From: Monarcha castaneiventris obscurior
Lineage: Eukaryota > Chordata > Aves > Passeriformes > Monarchidae
NCBI GenBank assembly: GCA_026261815.1
Contig: JAMPIT010000493.1
Location: 7,085,501 to 7,149,500 of the forward strand
Length of the DNA stretch: 64,000 bases
Direction of reading: 5' to 3'
Of the stretch, positions 47,001 through 59,000 are shown piece by piece. The position numbers were made by a program, and so were the translations under genes. A model generated the notes under the pieces. The model was not told where the DNA came from, made no database searches, and was given only the letters and a program-made list of their open reading frames with translations. Numbering within the stretch: position 1 is the first letter of the stretch; every line of letters starts with the position of its first letter.

Positions 47001-50000
47001 CGCTTCCACCTTCTCCATCCTTGGCAGGCTGTGCAGCTCCAGCCCACTGCAGTCACACGGGAACCTGCAGAGAGCTGTCCAGCCAAGCGGGGGAGGGACA
47101 TGGTGCCATCCATCCAGGACATTGTGTTTGTCTCTGGTCCATCCCAGAGTCAGTATTGGCAGGATGCCCATCTCTGTAATAGCTGTACACCTTGTTATTC
47201 TCAGTCTTACAGGAAGTGCATGGATCCTGTCCAAACCAGGACGATTGAGATATGGGAGCTGCTGGCTCTTCAGGACGAACAGGGTGAGGTTTGCAGTGGG
47301 GTGGGAACATCTCTCTGCTGCTGCTGAGGCACCAGCACTGCATTTTTTTTGGCACCAGCTTGTTTTTCCTTCAGCATTTCCTCCTATGCACTGACTGAGC
47401 TGCAACCCCGAGGTTCACCTCCTTCCTCAGGCAGACTCTTCGTAGAGAGATTTTAGGAAAACATGGACAAAAAGGTACCCAGTCCATGAACACATTAGGC
47501 AGATTCAGTCCATCAGCCCTCTTGGTGGGGAGCCCTCCATGCCCAGACCACAGTCAGCAGTGGCAGAGAGACAGATGTAAAAACGTCTGTTCAACTGAAT
47601 ATGGTTACAAACCATGAAACTGCTTTACTCCATGGTGAAGAAACCTCACCATGCTGTTGTGATCCGGTTTAAACGCAGAAAAGCAAAGAGAGCTAAGTCT
47701 CTGTGCATAAACCAGAAAGAACTTAGAAGGTTCAGAATATTCCCAGAAACAAGATTAAAACCAAACAAGATTAAATGTTGTTGCCAAAAAATTGATGTAT
47801 TTTATTTAATAGTAGAGAGGCAAAGAGAAGGAATGAGAAAAGAAAGAAAGAAAGTGTTAGGGGTGTTCCTTGTAGGGGCACCACTTCTCAATTTTTCTCG
47901 CAGCTGTCCTTGTTGTTTCGGGGAGCCACTTTGTAGCTGCGCTTGCTACAAGCTCCTTGCTTATCAGGAGCTACTCACAGGAACCATAAATTTCTTCTCT
48001 GAAATGCTCTTTCCCGGCACCCCTCTACTCATCGGACTTCTTAATTAAAGAGATCAGCGTTTTAGGAGGTTTATTACTTAAAATAACAAACACGGCATCA
48101 GTCTCAAGACATGAGAGTCTAAGCAACACACCACCAAAATGGAGAATAGTCACAAGATTCAGCATTACATTTCTTTTTATAACTTTTTAATCCAATGGGC
48201 ATTCAAAACAATATCTTGTTTTGACCTGTTGACCTATCAGCTATAATTCTTTTCTACTGCAATGCAGAGGTCTCTTAACCAATGACCTGTCATGTCACGT
48301 ACCCCCATGTACTTCTATTATAACATCTAAATCCTTAACTTGAACTATAAAGTTACCTTATTATACTTAAAACCCTCCACCATATCACCCAGCACACACT
48401 TTTACTTATAACTATAGAAACATAGGTTTGAACTTCTCTTACTTAAGGACTATAAATCTCTGTAAATTATGCCAGACCAAGTTTCTTCCAGGGTTGTAAA
48501 TCAAATCCACCACTAATTACCGAAGTTCTTCCTTCTCAGTTTCCTACAAGAAAGAAATGGAAGTGTGCATGGGGGGTTGGGGGGACAGGGAGAGGTGGCA
48601 GGGGTTAGGTGGAAGCATATCACCCATCCGAAGGTCCCAGCGATGTCTCGTTGCTCCCCTCCCCTGGTCTGCTGCTGGTGAGGGTCCCCCATCGCCGCCG
48701 TGGCCACGCTGCCACAGGCCACAGAGCACAGAATTCTGTGGATTACTGCACGCCTTGGGCCAGGTGGGAACGCCCCCGTGTCTCCCCTTGCAGGGGCTGG
48801 CTTGACACACTGTCCCTTGCACCACTGAGGGTCTGTGGCATCATCTCTGGTGCTCAGGTGCAGGGTCTGGGGACCCCTTTGAGGGGGGCCCCTTTGATGG
48901 GCCGTGTCACCCCCCGGGTGGGGATCCCTCAGCTGGGCTCCTCTGCACACTGGAGGACGGGCAGTCACTGCACCTCTGACCAGAGGCTTTTCCAAGATAC
49001 CCAAAGCCTCTCTCCCTCCACCCTTTGGTGCAGGGTCTGTGCGAGCCCGGCAGCTGATAGCCCTGGGGCCGTGATCTCCACCCTGGAGGTGTTAAGCCTG
49101 TGCTCCGTGAGTGTCCCCGGCCCTGAGCGGTGTAGGGCCTCAGTCAGGGCCCCATTCAGGGTGCGGTGGTTTTCTCTGCAGCTTTAAAAGTCCTTCCAGA
49201 AAATGTTTTAAGTCATAAACTGTAATATTTTAGTCTCTGACACATGCCCAGTGACAATTCCTTTATTGAGCTGGTCCAGTGAAAGGTGCTCTCAGAAGGC
49301 TCCTTTTGTTATTTCAGGCTCTCAGCATTCCCACCTCATGTTTCATACATGTGCCTTTGCTACAGAGCTTTGCTGAGCCTTATCACTGAAGGGTGAATTA
49401 CATCCTTGTTACTGTACCAGGTATGTTGTGAGCAGGTAACACACAGCAGAGACTGGAAAAGCACAAAAACCTCTGGTTTTTTGGGGGCTGGTACATGTTC
49501 AGCTATTAGCAGTGAACTGGTTTCTCTGATCCAGCACTGCAGTGAAATGCAGCTGGATGAGGGCCTTGCAGTATAAATCTATTGTCATTTCTGCATTCTC
49601 TCACCTCTTGATTATAACTCCTACAAGGTACCTTTATGTTGGAGGAAAATAGATGCAAGCACAGTTTTGGCAGGCTGGGAGAAGGCAGCAGCAGAAGTTC
49701 TTAGTATTTGAGAGAAGTTGCACTGTGGAAGGTCTGGCAAATAGACAGTAATCAGTTTTACCTATTTAGGGATTTCACAGGGAATCAATAAATTGTCAAG
49801 GGTGTTTAAACTGGTAACTGAAGCGAAGGAGAACCTGTGAACTGAAAGGACAAGACTGGGGTCAAAGGTCCTTCTCTGATTTTTAAAGGGGTTCAGCTAG
49901 TTTAGAAATAATGTTTTACTCTATATGTTGTACCTGGAGTTGGGGTGAGGTACAATGGGAAGGATAAACCAATCCACTCACCTCTTGTATAGATGCTCCA

Positions 50001-53000
50001 AAGCAGAACTGCGCACTATCTGATTGGCATTTGTAAGGGATGTTCTACACCAGAGATAATAATTTGCGCTCCAGTGACCATTTCTTACCTTATTTCTAGG
50101 GTCCCTCTAGGAGAAGCTCTCCTGATTCCCTTAAACAGTGCCTGTTTGTTTTTACAGTGAAAGGGTTGGTTGGTTTTGCTTTCCAAGCAATTCATTTTCA
50201 CTGTCTGTGACCCTGGGGTGACATGTTGTCATAATAACTACAGGGAACTTATATTCACTGGAAAAATCAAAATGACAATTTTTGGTCAGGCTGCTTGGTT
50301 TGATTTTAATGTGGGAAAAATGAATTCACATACTGATACACAAAGCTCCAACAGATATCAAAAATAAATCAGCATATGCCACTGGGAGATGATAAATATA
50401 TACGTGTTGACAGAAAAGGCAAACTACATCCCTACTAAAAGGCGATTGGAAAAGGCAACTGTAGAAATGAGCAAGATCAAAACAGTAACTTCATAAAAGG
50501 CATCAGAAGGAAACAGAACAAGAATTTCACAGAATAGGACCAGCCCTGTGGACCTCTGTGCTGTGCATACAGGCATGAACAGTCCAGTCCCACACACAGG
50601 TGGACAGAAATGCCTCTCAAGTGACTACTATGCTGAGTGACAGCTGGACTGGGAACAGTGACCTGCTTACCTGAGCCTGAGAGATGTGATTTTCCAGCTG
50701 ATGGAAATCACCACATCATTACCCCAATCTCGTTTTCAAAATCTGCCTTTTCCTACTTAGTCCCCAGGCCCAGCACACTTTGCAGTCCATCTGTTTCTGG
50801 ATAAGAAGAGAAGGTGAAATCACATGTCGGTGAGAAAATTACCTTTGTGTCAGATACAATCTTTCCAATAGTGTGTACAGTGAGCTGAGAATGCTGGGTC
50901 CAGTCCCTCACTGAGCTTCTTACAATACCAAGACTAATTGATAGGAGATTAATTTGGCACACTTCTAAAACACAAAAGTACAATCCCATCGTAGCTGTGC
51001 ACCTTCATCTCTTTTGGGGCTTTTTGTATTGCATTTTGGATCTTTCTTCTATTCAGCCTTGTAACCATGTTGAGGTACTAATGTTGACCAGGCTGTGATG
51101 GCTAATAAGGATGCACAGTGCAGGCAGTCCTGTAACATGAAGCACTCTTGTACAGCTTCTAAGGTTGTAAAGAGCATTCATTTTCTATGCATGAAGGCTT
51201 TGTATTTCTGTCCCTTTCTACACAAAAATGCTGGCTGATTATCATTCCTTCTAATGTCTTTCCCTGGTGTAGATCAAAGAGCAAGAGTGGATTTCTACGT
51301 GTGATTTTATACAAAGTTTCCTCCACTGCAGGAGGAAATGAATGACATTTCTCTATAGGGGAATTGCTCGTGACATGGGAACGTGAGGTCTGAGGGGGCT
51401 TCTGGGCTGTTGCATTGCCTGGAGCTGGCAGCTGCAGCAAGGCACAGGGGGGAGTTAGAAAAGATTAACACTGTGTGAGTGCTCTGGTCAGGAATCTGGC
51501 TGCTTGTGCGAGCTGCTGGAGCAAGGGCTCCCACGTTCCCTCAGCCCTTGTTGGCTGGGGGATTCCTTGCTACCCCCTCTCAGCACTGACAGTCCCGACT
51601 CGTGCTCATCCACTGCTGTCACAGCCTGCTTATCCCTGCTCCCCTTGTCTTGACGTCAGAGGAGTCAGCTGCTCTTCAAACCTGTCACCCTCATTCCAGA
51701 CTTGGTAATTATCCCACCATAATGAGAGGCAATTACTGCTCATTTCCTTCTCTGGTCTTCGGGGAAGGACGTTATCTGCCAGCCACACTTTTCTAAAGGT
51801 TAAGATCTTTCCCTTAAGCTAAGTGGAGTATTGTTCCTTTAATCATACCTTTCTGCCTGATGTTTGTCTTAACTAATGTGTGTCTCCCTGAGCTGGATTC
51901 ATCTCATACTCATTCCTCCCAGGATTTGTGTCAAAGCATTAATTTGTCATGAAATTTCCTTCATTCAGTTTGATTTTAGGACTGCTGCTCAGGCTTTTTC
52001 ATTTGAGATCAGATCTCAAGACCTACATTTCACGCTCGATATCTGTGAGCATGCCAAAAGCTAACCACATTCCCTTTTAACAGCTGGGTTCAAAACTGAT
52101 TTCAGGAGACCAGGCTGAGAGAGCTGAGGATGCCCAAATTATGCTTCCCCGGGCAGGCCTCTGGCTGGCTCTCAGACCAAAATCTAAATTCTTTCTGAAA
52201 GCGGATGCTGTGTGTGAAACACAGCGCTGTGTGCTGGTGTCATGTTGCTGCCTTAGCCCTATGCATTAAGGAGAGAATATAACAACAAAGCACATAGTCA
52301 AGAGAAGTGGCTGTCTGAGTGTAACACTTGCTTTGTAACTTTGAGGCTAGAAATCCAGACTGCGAGGATTTGCTGACAAAACTGGGTGATACAATATCTT
52401 GTGAGTGCTGTTGCACTTAGCTGTGTTTTCGACCTGTGAATCAGAGATGAACGAGTGAAGTGCTATCGTACGGCTGGCACAAAAGCGGCTTGTTCTGATT
52501 TTGTGTCAGCCGTGGAGTCTGGAGCCACTGCCTGGATTTCAGCACTGGCTTTAGGCTCTGGTTTGGTGAATTTTCTGAAGCTTCTGCTTGGCTCTGAGCA
52601 CTGTGTTTTCACTGGTGTATCCCTGGAGACCCCCTGATGTCTGAGCTGCTCACTGTGACCTACCTACCTGACTTGCGCTGCTCTCCCTACCCTCTCCATC
52701 TCCTTCCTGCTGGCCTTTGGTATTTCGTTTGTTCTTTGCAAACCATAACACCGCAATTAAAATGCAGATGTGTCAGCAAGGAAGGCACCAAGAAAGTGTT
52801 TTCTGGCACTGTGGGCCCCACCTCTCTCCCCAGTTTTACTACAGAAAATGATAATTATTCTGAGAGTAGCTCCTGTTTGGCTGATGTCTTGCAACTGAAA
52901 GCCATGAAAAACATTGCTCTGTGTAAGTTCCCTTTATGAACTGATGAGAACAATTACACACACCACAAGCTGCAGAGAGGAAGAATATTTTCACTGAAAA

Positions 53001-56000
53001 TCAATCCATGCTGCAGCACCTGTAGATAAGCCTGATGTTATGCAAATATTTTCCTGCTCTTCGTTTAAAGGAAAACATGCTGCACCCACATGACCAATTG
53101 CCTCATGTGTCTCTTGTGATCTGACTGTTTTCTGCTATATTTGACTTATGCTAATGGAGACAATAATGGGCTGTGCCTTGCTTCAACTTGTCACAGCTTT
53201 TGCTAATAGCCTTGTTTTCCCAGGCAGCCTTGGCTTCAGTTCTGGTAGCTGTGGAGGAGAAGGTGTTAATGCAGCCCTGCTTATTTTAGCAAGTGAGTGA
53301 ATCAGTGGTTTTAGGAAAACAGTTCAACACATTAACCCTTTGTTTCCAGAGCAACACAAAAAAAATCACTGTAGAGTGAACAGATGGCTCAGCGTATTTT
53401 TAGCCTTGCTCTCTGTTCCCATGGTATTCCAGACTGTGTGGGATTCCCCACAGACTGTTATAAGACTGGTGGGCCCAGCCAAATATCTTGTTTTGCAACA
53501 CAGCATCAGTGGAAAGGAGGGAAATGGAATCCTGTTTAAATCAGCTCTGTTTTAGTAACTAAATGAAAGGTTCTCAGTTCTCACATATCATAGATGGTGG
53601 GGGAGACTGTAGAGAGAGGTTGGTCTTATGAGTCTGGTCCTTGCTTATTGTCAGCTGCTACGTTGCATTAGGAGGGACAAAATAGATGTGAGTTATTCTT
53701 CTAGGGGTGTTGTGTGTATAAACAATTGATACATCCAAAGGTGTAGATTGGCAGAGGAAAAACTCAGGATTTTGGTGGTTTCTGGCTTGAAGACAGAAGG
53801 GGGGAAGGTAGTTTCTGTAGCTGTGAACTGTCTCTTTGGGATGTGTACTCTGAGGAAGTTCTGAAAACTTCTTAATTCCAGGCAATGATCCTTTCTCAAG
53901 TGAGGTCAGATTCAGAGCTATTCACATGTACTCTGTTTCGAAGTTTATTGGTGGTTCTTTGTGGTTTTAAAACGTTTTGTTGTGTAAGTAGAGAGATTAA
54001 CCAGTAAGGTATATGGTGTGAGGGAAGGGGTTCCTTAAGTGTAGTGACTTTTGGATCTCAGCTATGGTTAGACATTCTAACTGTAAGGATGATAACTAGA
54101 AAATTGGGGTATGTAACATGGCAGGAATTGTATTTGTTGTTATCCCAAATTAGGTTTGTGTCATCGTGTATTAAAGACTGCAAGTGATTTCTCAATATGG
54201 AACAGAAATCATGGCATCAGTTTTCCTAACACTGCCCATATTTCTGTTATACACAAACATTCATTGAGGTTCATTGAGTATTATGTTCTCTTAATAGCTC
54301 ATTTGCATATTAGAATGTTTTGAACAAATCCATCCCTAATGTGTTCTCTCAGCAGTACTGTGTGGCTCAGTCTTTTACGATCAGAAAATAAAATGCTGTG
54401 AACATAACAAAATGCTGGAAACAAGATGATGACAAGGGTCTGCCCAGTGGGGCAGATTTCATTTCAACAGAGCACAGTTTAAAAATACCTGTGTATTGTG
54501 TCAGATCATCAGTGTGCCTGTTGTTCCATGTCCAGTCGAGCAGATGTATTCAGAGGTAACAGATACCAGCCTGTAGCATTGAGAAATTGAAAGTCAGACT
54601 ATAGTGGGCAAGTGAGACAGTAAAAAACCTGACAAGCTACAGCATGGACCAGCTCCATGCAGGTTTCACTGCTGTCCTCAGTATCACTGCCTTTATGGTG
54701 CACTCTGAGTGTCGTGTCAGTATTGCCATCACCATTTTAAAGAAGGGGAAGTCAAGGCAGATGAAATAATTTGCTGGTAACATCATGCTACTGGAAGACT
54801 TGCTGCTCTGTCCCCTGTGCTACAGCCCCATGGCCACTGCATACCACGGCTTTCCCCAGCAGCATGGATCTCCCAGCCTAGATAAACCCTCCTGCCCTGG
54901 GGGCTGTGATGTGGATCCTATAGCTCCTGCCCTCCTCTCTCCAGAAGCTGAGACAAGGCAGTTTCTGCCCTCCTCTGCTCCGTGTCCCTCTCTCCTGTGC
55001 TCCTCAGCCCAGCTCAGCAGATTGGAGCTGTGTGTCCCTGCCTTTGGGAAGGGCACAGCTGCCCTGCCGTATGTGCTGCATATCCGCAGTGCTCCACCAT
55101 TCCCACTTCAGCACTTCCACTGCACTCACCTGTGCACTCACTGAGCCCAGGTGATGCTTGCACAGAGCATTAATCACACATCAACACGAGAAGCTTCCTT
55201 TTTCCTCTGAATGCACTCAGCCACCTGCAGTAACTCTGGAGCCACCTCTTTCCTTCTGTGCCTTTATGATTCACTGATACATTTCACACACTCCACATGA
55301 TAGATGTTTTCTGCATCTGGATAACTGGTGGATATTTTCCTCCCCTTGGACCATGGCCCCATGGACTCAGGTCATATTTGGAAGAAGATGCAATACCATG
55401 TGTTGGTGCTAAACCCAGGGAAGACAAGTGAATGGTCTCCCTTGAATTCAATTAGACTTTTTGCATTGCAGCCATTAGTAAATGATGGATTTGACAGATT
55501 TAGGAATTTGCTCAAAGTTGAGGCCAAGACTACTCAACAAATTTGCTTATGTCATTTAGGATACAATCCCAAGGTCTGCCTTCTAACTGCTAAATTGGGT
55601 GTGCACAGTTAAAGCAGAAACTGAAACAATCCTTTCTGTTTACAGAGAGCTCACAGAGAAGCCAACTTTCAGGCTTGAAGCCTGCAGATAAAGGGGCAAT
55701 GAGTGATGCTTGAAATCAAAATTCAAAGTAAATTCAAAGCCATTGTTTCCAGCAATGATGTACGTCCCTGCATGCTTTGGGATCAGACAGCAGCTGATGG
55801 AAATTCATGATGCTATTTGCAGTGGTATGAATTATTTACAATGGTCTGCCAGGACAGAATGGGTTGCACTCGTGACTCTGAAATGCTGGCCCTCCACTCC
55901 TTACATGTGTGACTGGGAACATGGTCCTGTGTGTGCTGTAGGGTCAGGTTCAGGGAGAGCATTGGGTCATCTCATGTGACATCCTGAAATGGTGACAGCT

Positions 56001-59000
56001 CAGATTTTAACTCACTTATTCTAAGCTAGGTAAGTCTTCCAGGTGTGTCTTACCTTCTCAAAAGGCCTCAGATGAAGGACTCCAGTGGCTTTTTATAGTT
56101 CCAGACCCTTCCTGTTTTATACTTCTGGTGGGTAAACAATCATGCTGATAAAAAAATTGTGCTTTGCTTTTAATTGGAGCCTGTTCAGTTTTATTTTGCA
56201 GATAATGGTTCTTTATGTCTTTCCTCTGCTACAGTCTTTTAGAACCTGCAGTTCCCTGTTTGCAGAAGTCTTTATACCTAGTAACAAATAATCACTTGAT
56301 CTCCCTTTTGCCAAATTAAACAGAAAAAACCTCTTTTTTCGGTTGCAAAAGATGTTTTAATTGTATGTCAGTTCTCTGCAACCTGTCTGCGTTTTCAGCA
56401 TCTCGTATGGCAGTGGGTACCACAACTGTGTGAGTGTTAGTTTCTCCAATGCAATGTAAAATAATAATGTAAAATAATTTCCCTCTTCTTGTGTTGTTTC
56501 CCTGAAATGCCTCAGTATGACAGAGAAATCTCGTTTCTTTCTCCTCCATCTATAAATCCCAGCTCATCAAAAGACAGCCCTTCTGACTGAAGAGCTCCAA
56601 CATCCAGGGCCACATCAATGCTAAAAACACCTGAACCCAGGGGCTGGTGAAAAGGACAGGGGTGTGTCTCACACACGTGGTGGTCTCATTGCCCAGCCCT
56701 GCAGCCGGAGCAGCATTTCATACTGTCGAGGTGTAAACTTACACCCCTCCCAAAGGTGGGAAAGGCCAGTCTGTTAAAACCAGGGCAAGTGCAGTTCTGC
56801 TGCTCCTTGTATAAATCATGTGGGAAGCTCTCTTAATTCCACCCTGCAGCATTTACATGTTTAATCTCCTTTTGCTGGTTTTTGAGGTTTCTCACAAATG
56901 CTCCTGCCTCAGGAGATCCTGCCCAAATGTCGCTGCTGCAGCACAGCCTGACCTTTTCCTGCAAGTGCTCATGCTGCCTTTGTCACAGCTCCCAGGTGCT
57001 CCCCGCTCGCACTTCAGGGCGAGACGTGCTCACAGACTCCTGCAGTATGAAGGGAAACTGCTGAGACAAATTGTTAATTTCAAATGGCATCTTCTGGCTG
57101 TGATTTGGATCCTGCTGTAAGATTTCAGTGGATAAAGCTGGTGTGGGGTCCCTCTGAACCCAACTACTTCTAAATCTTACAGATGTTTTTTGTGTTAACA
57201 AAACCGCTTCTTTTTTGAAGAAAATTAAGTGAGGTCAATAGAAGTCTGAGTTTCTTCTTGCCTGCAAATGGAAGCAGGATTCAGTTCCAGTCAGAAATTC
57301 TTTGCTGGAAAAAATACTGATGCTGTTTTGGCAGCTTCAGTACAAGAGCTGGCCAGGGATCTGAAGAGGGTTCCTTGGCTATTCAGTACAGATGCCCCTG
57401 TATTGAAGTCACTTGCAAGAAAAGATCAGTTTCAATAAACCTCTTCTGAGGTCTGTCAATGATTTGTCCACTTTTCTCTCCTTCTGCTACAAACATCCTT
57501 TCCATTCTGCTCTTTCAAGTGTTCCCAGCCTCCTCTTATGTGTCAGAAAGCAGCATGGGGCAAACACCCCTCTGCAGGGCAGTGAGGATGGCTGGGAAAC
57601 CCAAGGCACAGGAGGCAAATACTTTGGCTGAAGTGAGCAGTTATTACAATGGAGAAACATGTTTGCATTGAAAGGGTAATCAGCCATTCATCCTGGCAAG
57701 TTAAACAATAGGGACAAAGGTTTGGTTTTCTCCAGTTGTTTCCCAAAGAAACATGATTTATTTCTTCTCTCTGAAATTTATGTCTTCTCTCTGATTATTG
57801 GATGTCTACTGAAGGGTTCATTAGAGACACCCTTGCAGCTGCCAAAAAACCAGCTGGATTATTGAGCCTGCAGCTCATTTTTTCTGCCCTTGTTCACTTC
57901 CTACAGCGAAGAACTAGTTTGCAATCCTTGTATGTGCTGCCTATCCCACATGGTAGGGGACTGCTCTGTGCAAAGAGTGTCTGTCCCTAGCCCAGCACAC
58001 TGTCCCTACTCATTGTGATGGCTTCTGATGCTAAACTCTGGAGCACACAGTGCTCTCTGTGCTGCCTGTAGGTATCACAACAATCACACGCTCATTTCAC
58101 ACTGAATTTTGGCAGCAGTTGGTTTTGCAGTCCTGTGTCCCTTGCCAGGGGATCAGCAGAGCCCAGCATAGCCCAGAGATGTGGGGCCCAGGAGTCTGAG
58201 CATGTCCAGGCCTGGCACATCCTGTGTGTCCCATGGGTGCAGAACTGGGCTGTACCACCCGTTCCATTATTGAGGACAGAGCTGCTGTTCCCTCATTCCC
58301 TGGCAGAGGCTGTAGACTCCCCCAGTCCCAGGGGATTGTTGACTGCAAAAAAGGCTTCAGTGTCATCCAGCCTGCCAGGTAGGCTGACAAATCCATAAGG
58401 TTCCCAAGGCAATGAATAAATAAAACAACTTTTGATTCATTGTGGGGAGCCAACCCTTTCTGAGAAGGACCAGGAGAGGACATTATTTCTTTACAAAGTG
58501 AAGCAGAAGGGTGATTTACACAATGGGGACACCAGAGGAGATTTAGGGGTAGCTGTAGTTTATTTGGCCACAGATTGAAATTTAACTTAATTTTAAGTAA
58601 CGCCTTTGGTCTGGAATTAACTAGGAAGAGCTTCTTGGCCTTATTTCAGAAAGCTACTGGTAAAAATGCATTATCAAGTGCACTGCAGGCTCTTGAAAAC
58701 TGTGTGCAAATATGCAGGGATCTGTATGTATGTATGTACACACAGTACCAAATATGTGTGTATATTAGTGCACAAACCCTTTGCAAGTATCCACCCAAAC
58801 ACAGGCCCCGTTGATCAAAATCCTTTTATCACCTGACCTGTGCTGGGAGCTGTGTTGATTATCCCTGGCTGAAGATGTGAGCACTACTGGCATTAATTCC
58901 ATCAGGCTGTTTTGTAAATTGTTCACCGTCTCCTGCACTGATGTCAGTTATTTGTATTGTAAAATCTAATTGAAAACCTGCAAATTAGATTTAGGGGAAA

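Noticed and set aside
47614..48048. 144-codon plus-strand frame with a basic N-terminus
   Set aside because: It crosses the LTR boundary at 47855 without regard to it, so it is a chance frame.
48513..49187. Possible genes of 163 (minus) and 192 (plus) codons
   Set aside because: They overlap on opposite strands in GC-rich DNA, and the minus frame extends from the GC block into the edge of an LTR. No recognisable domain.
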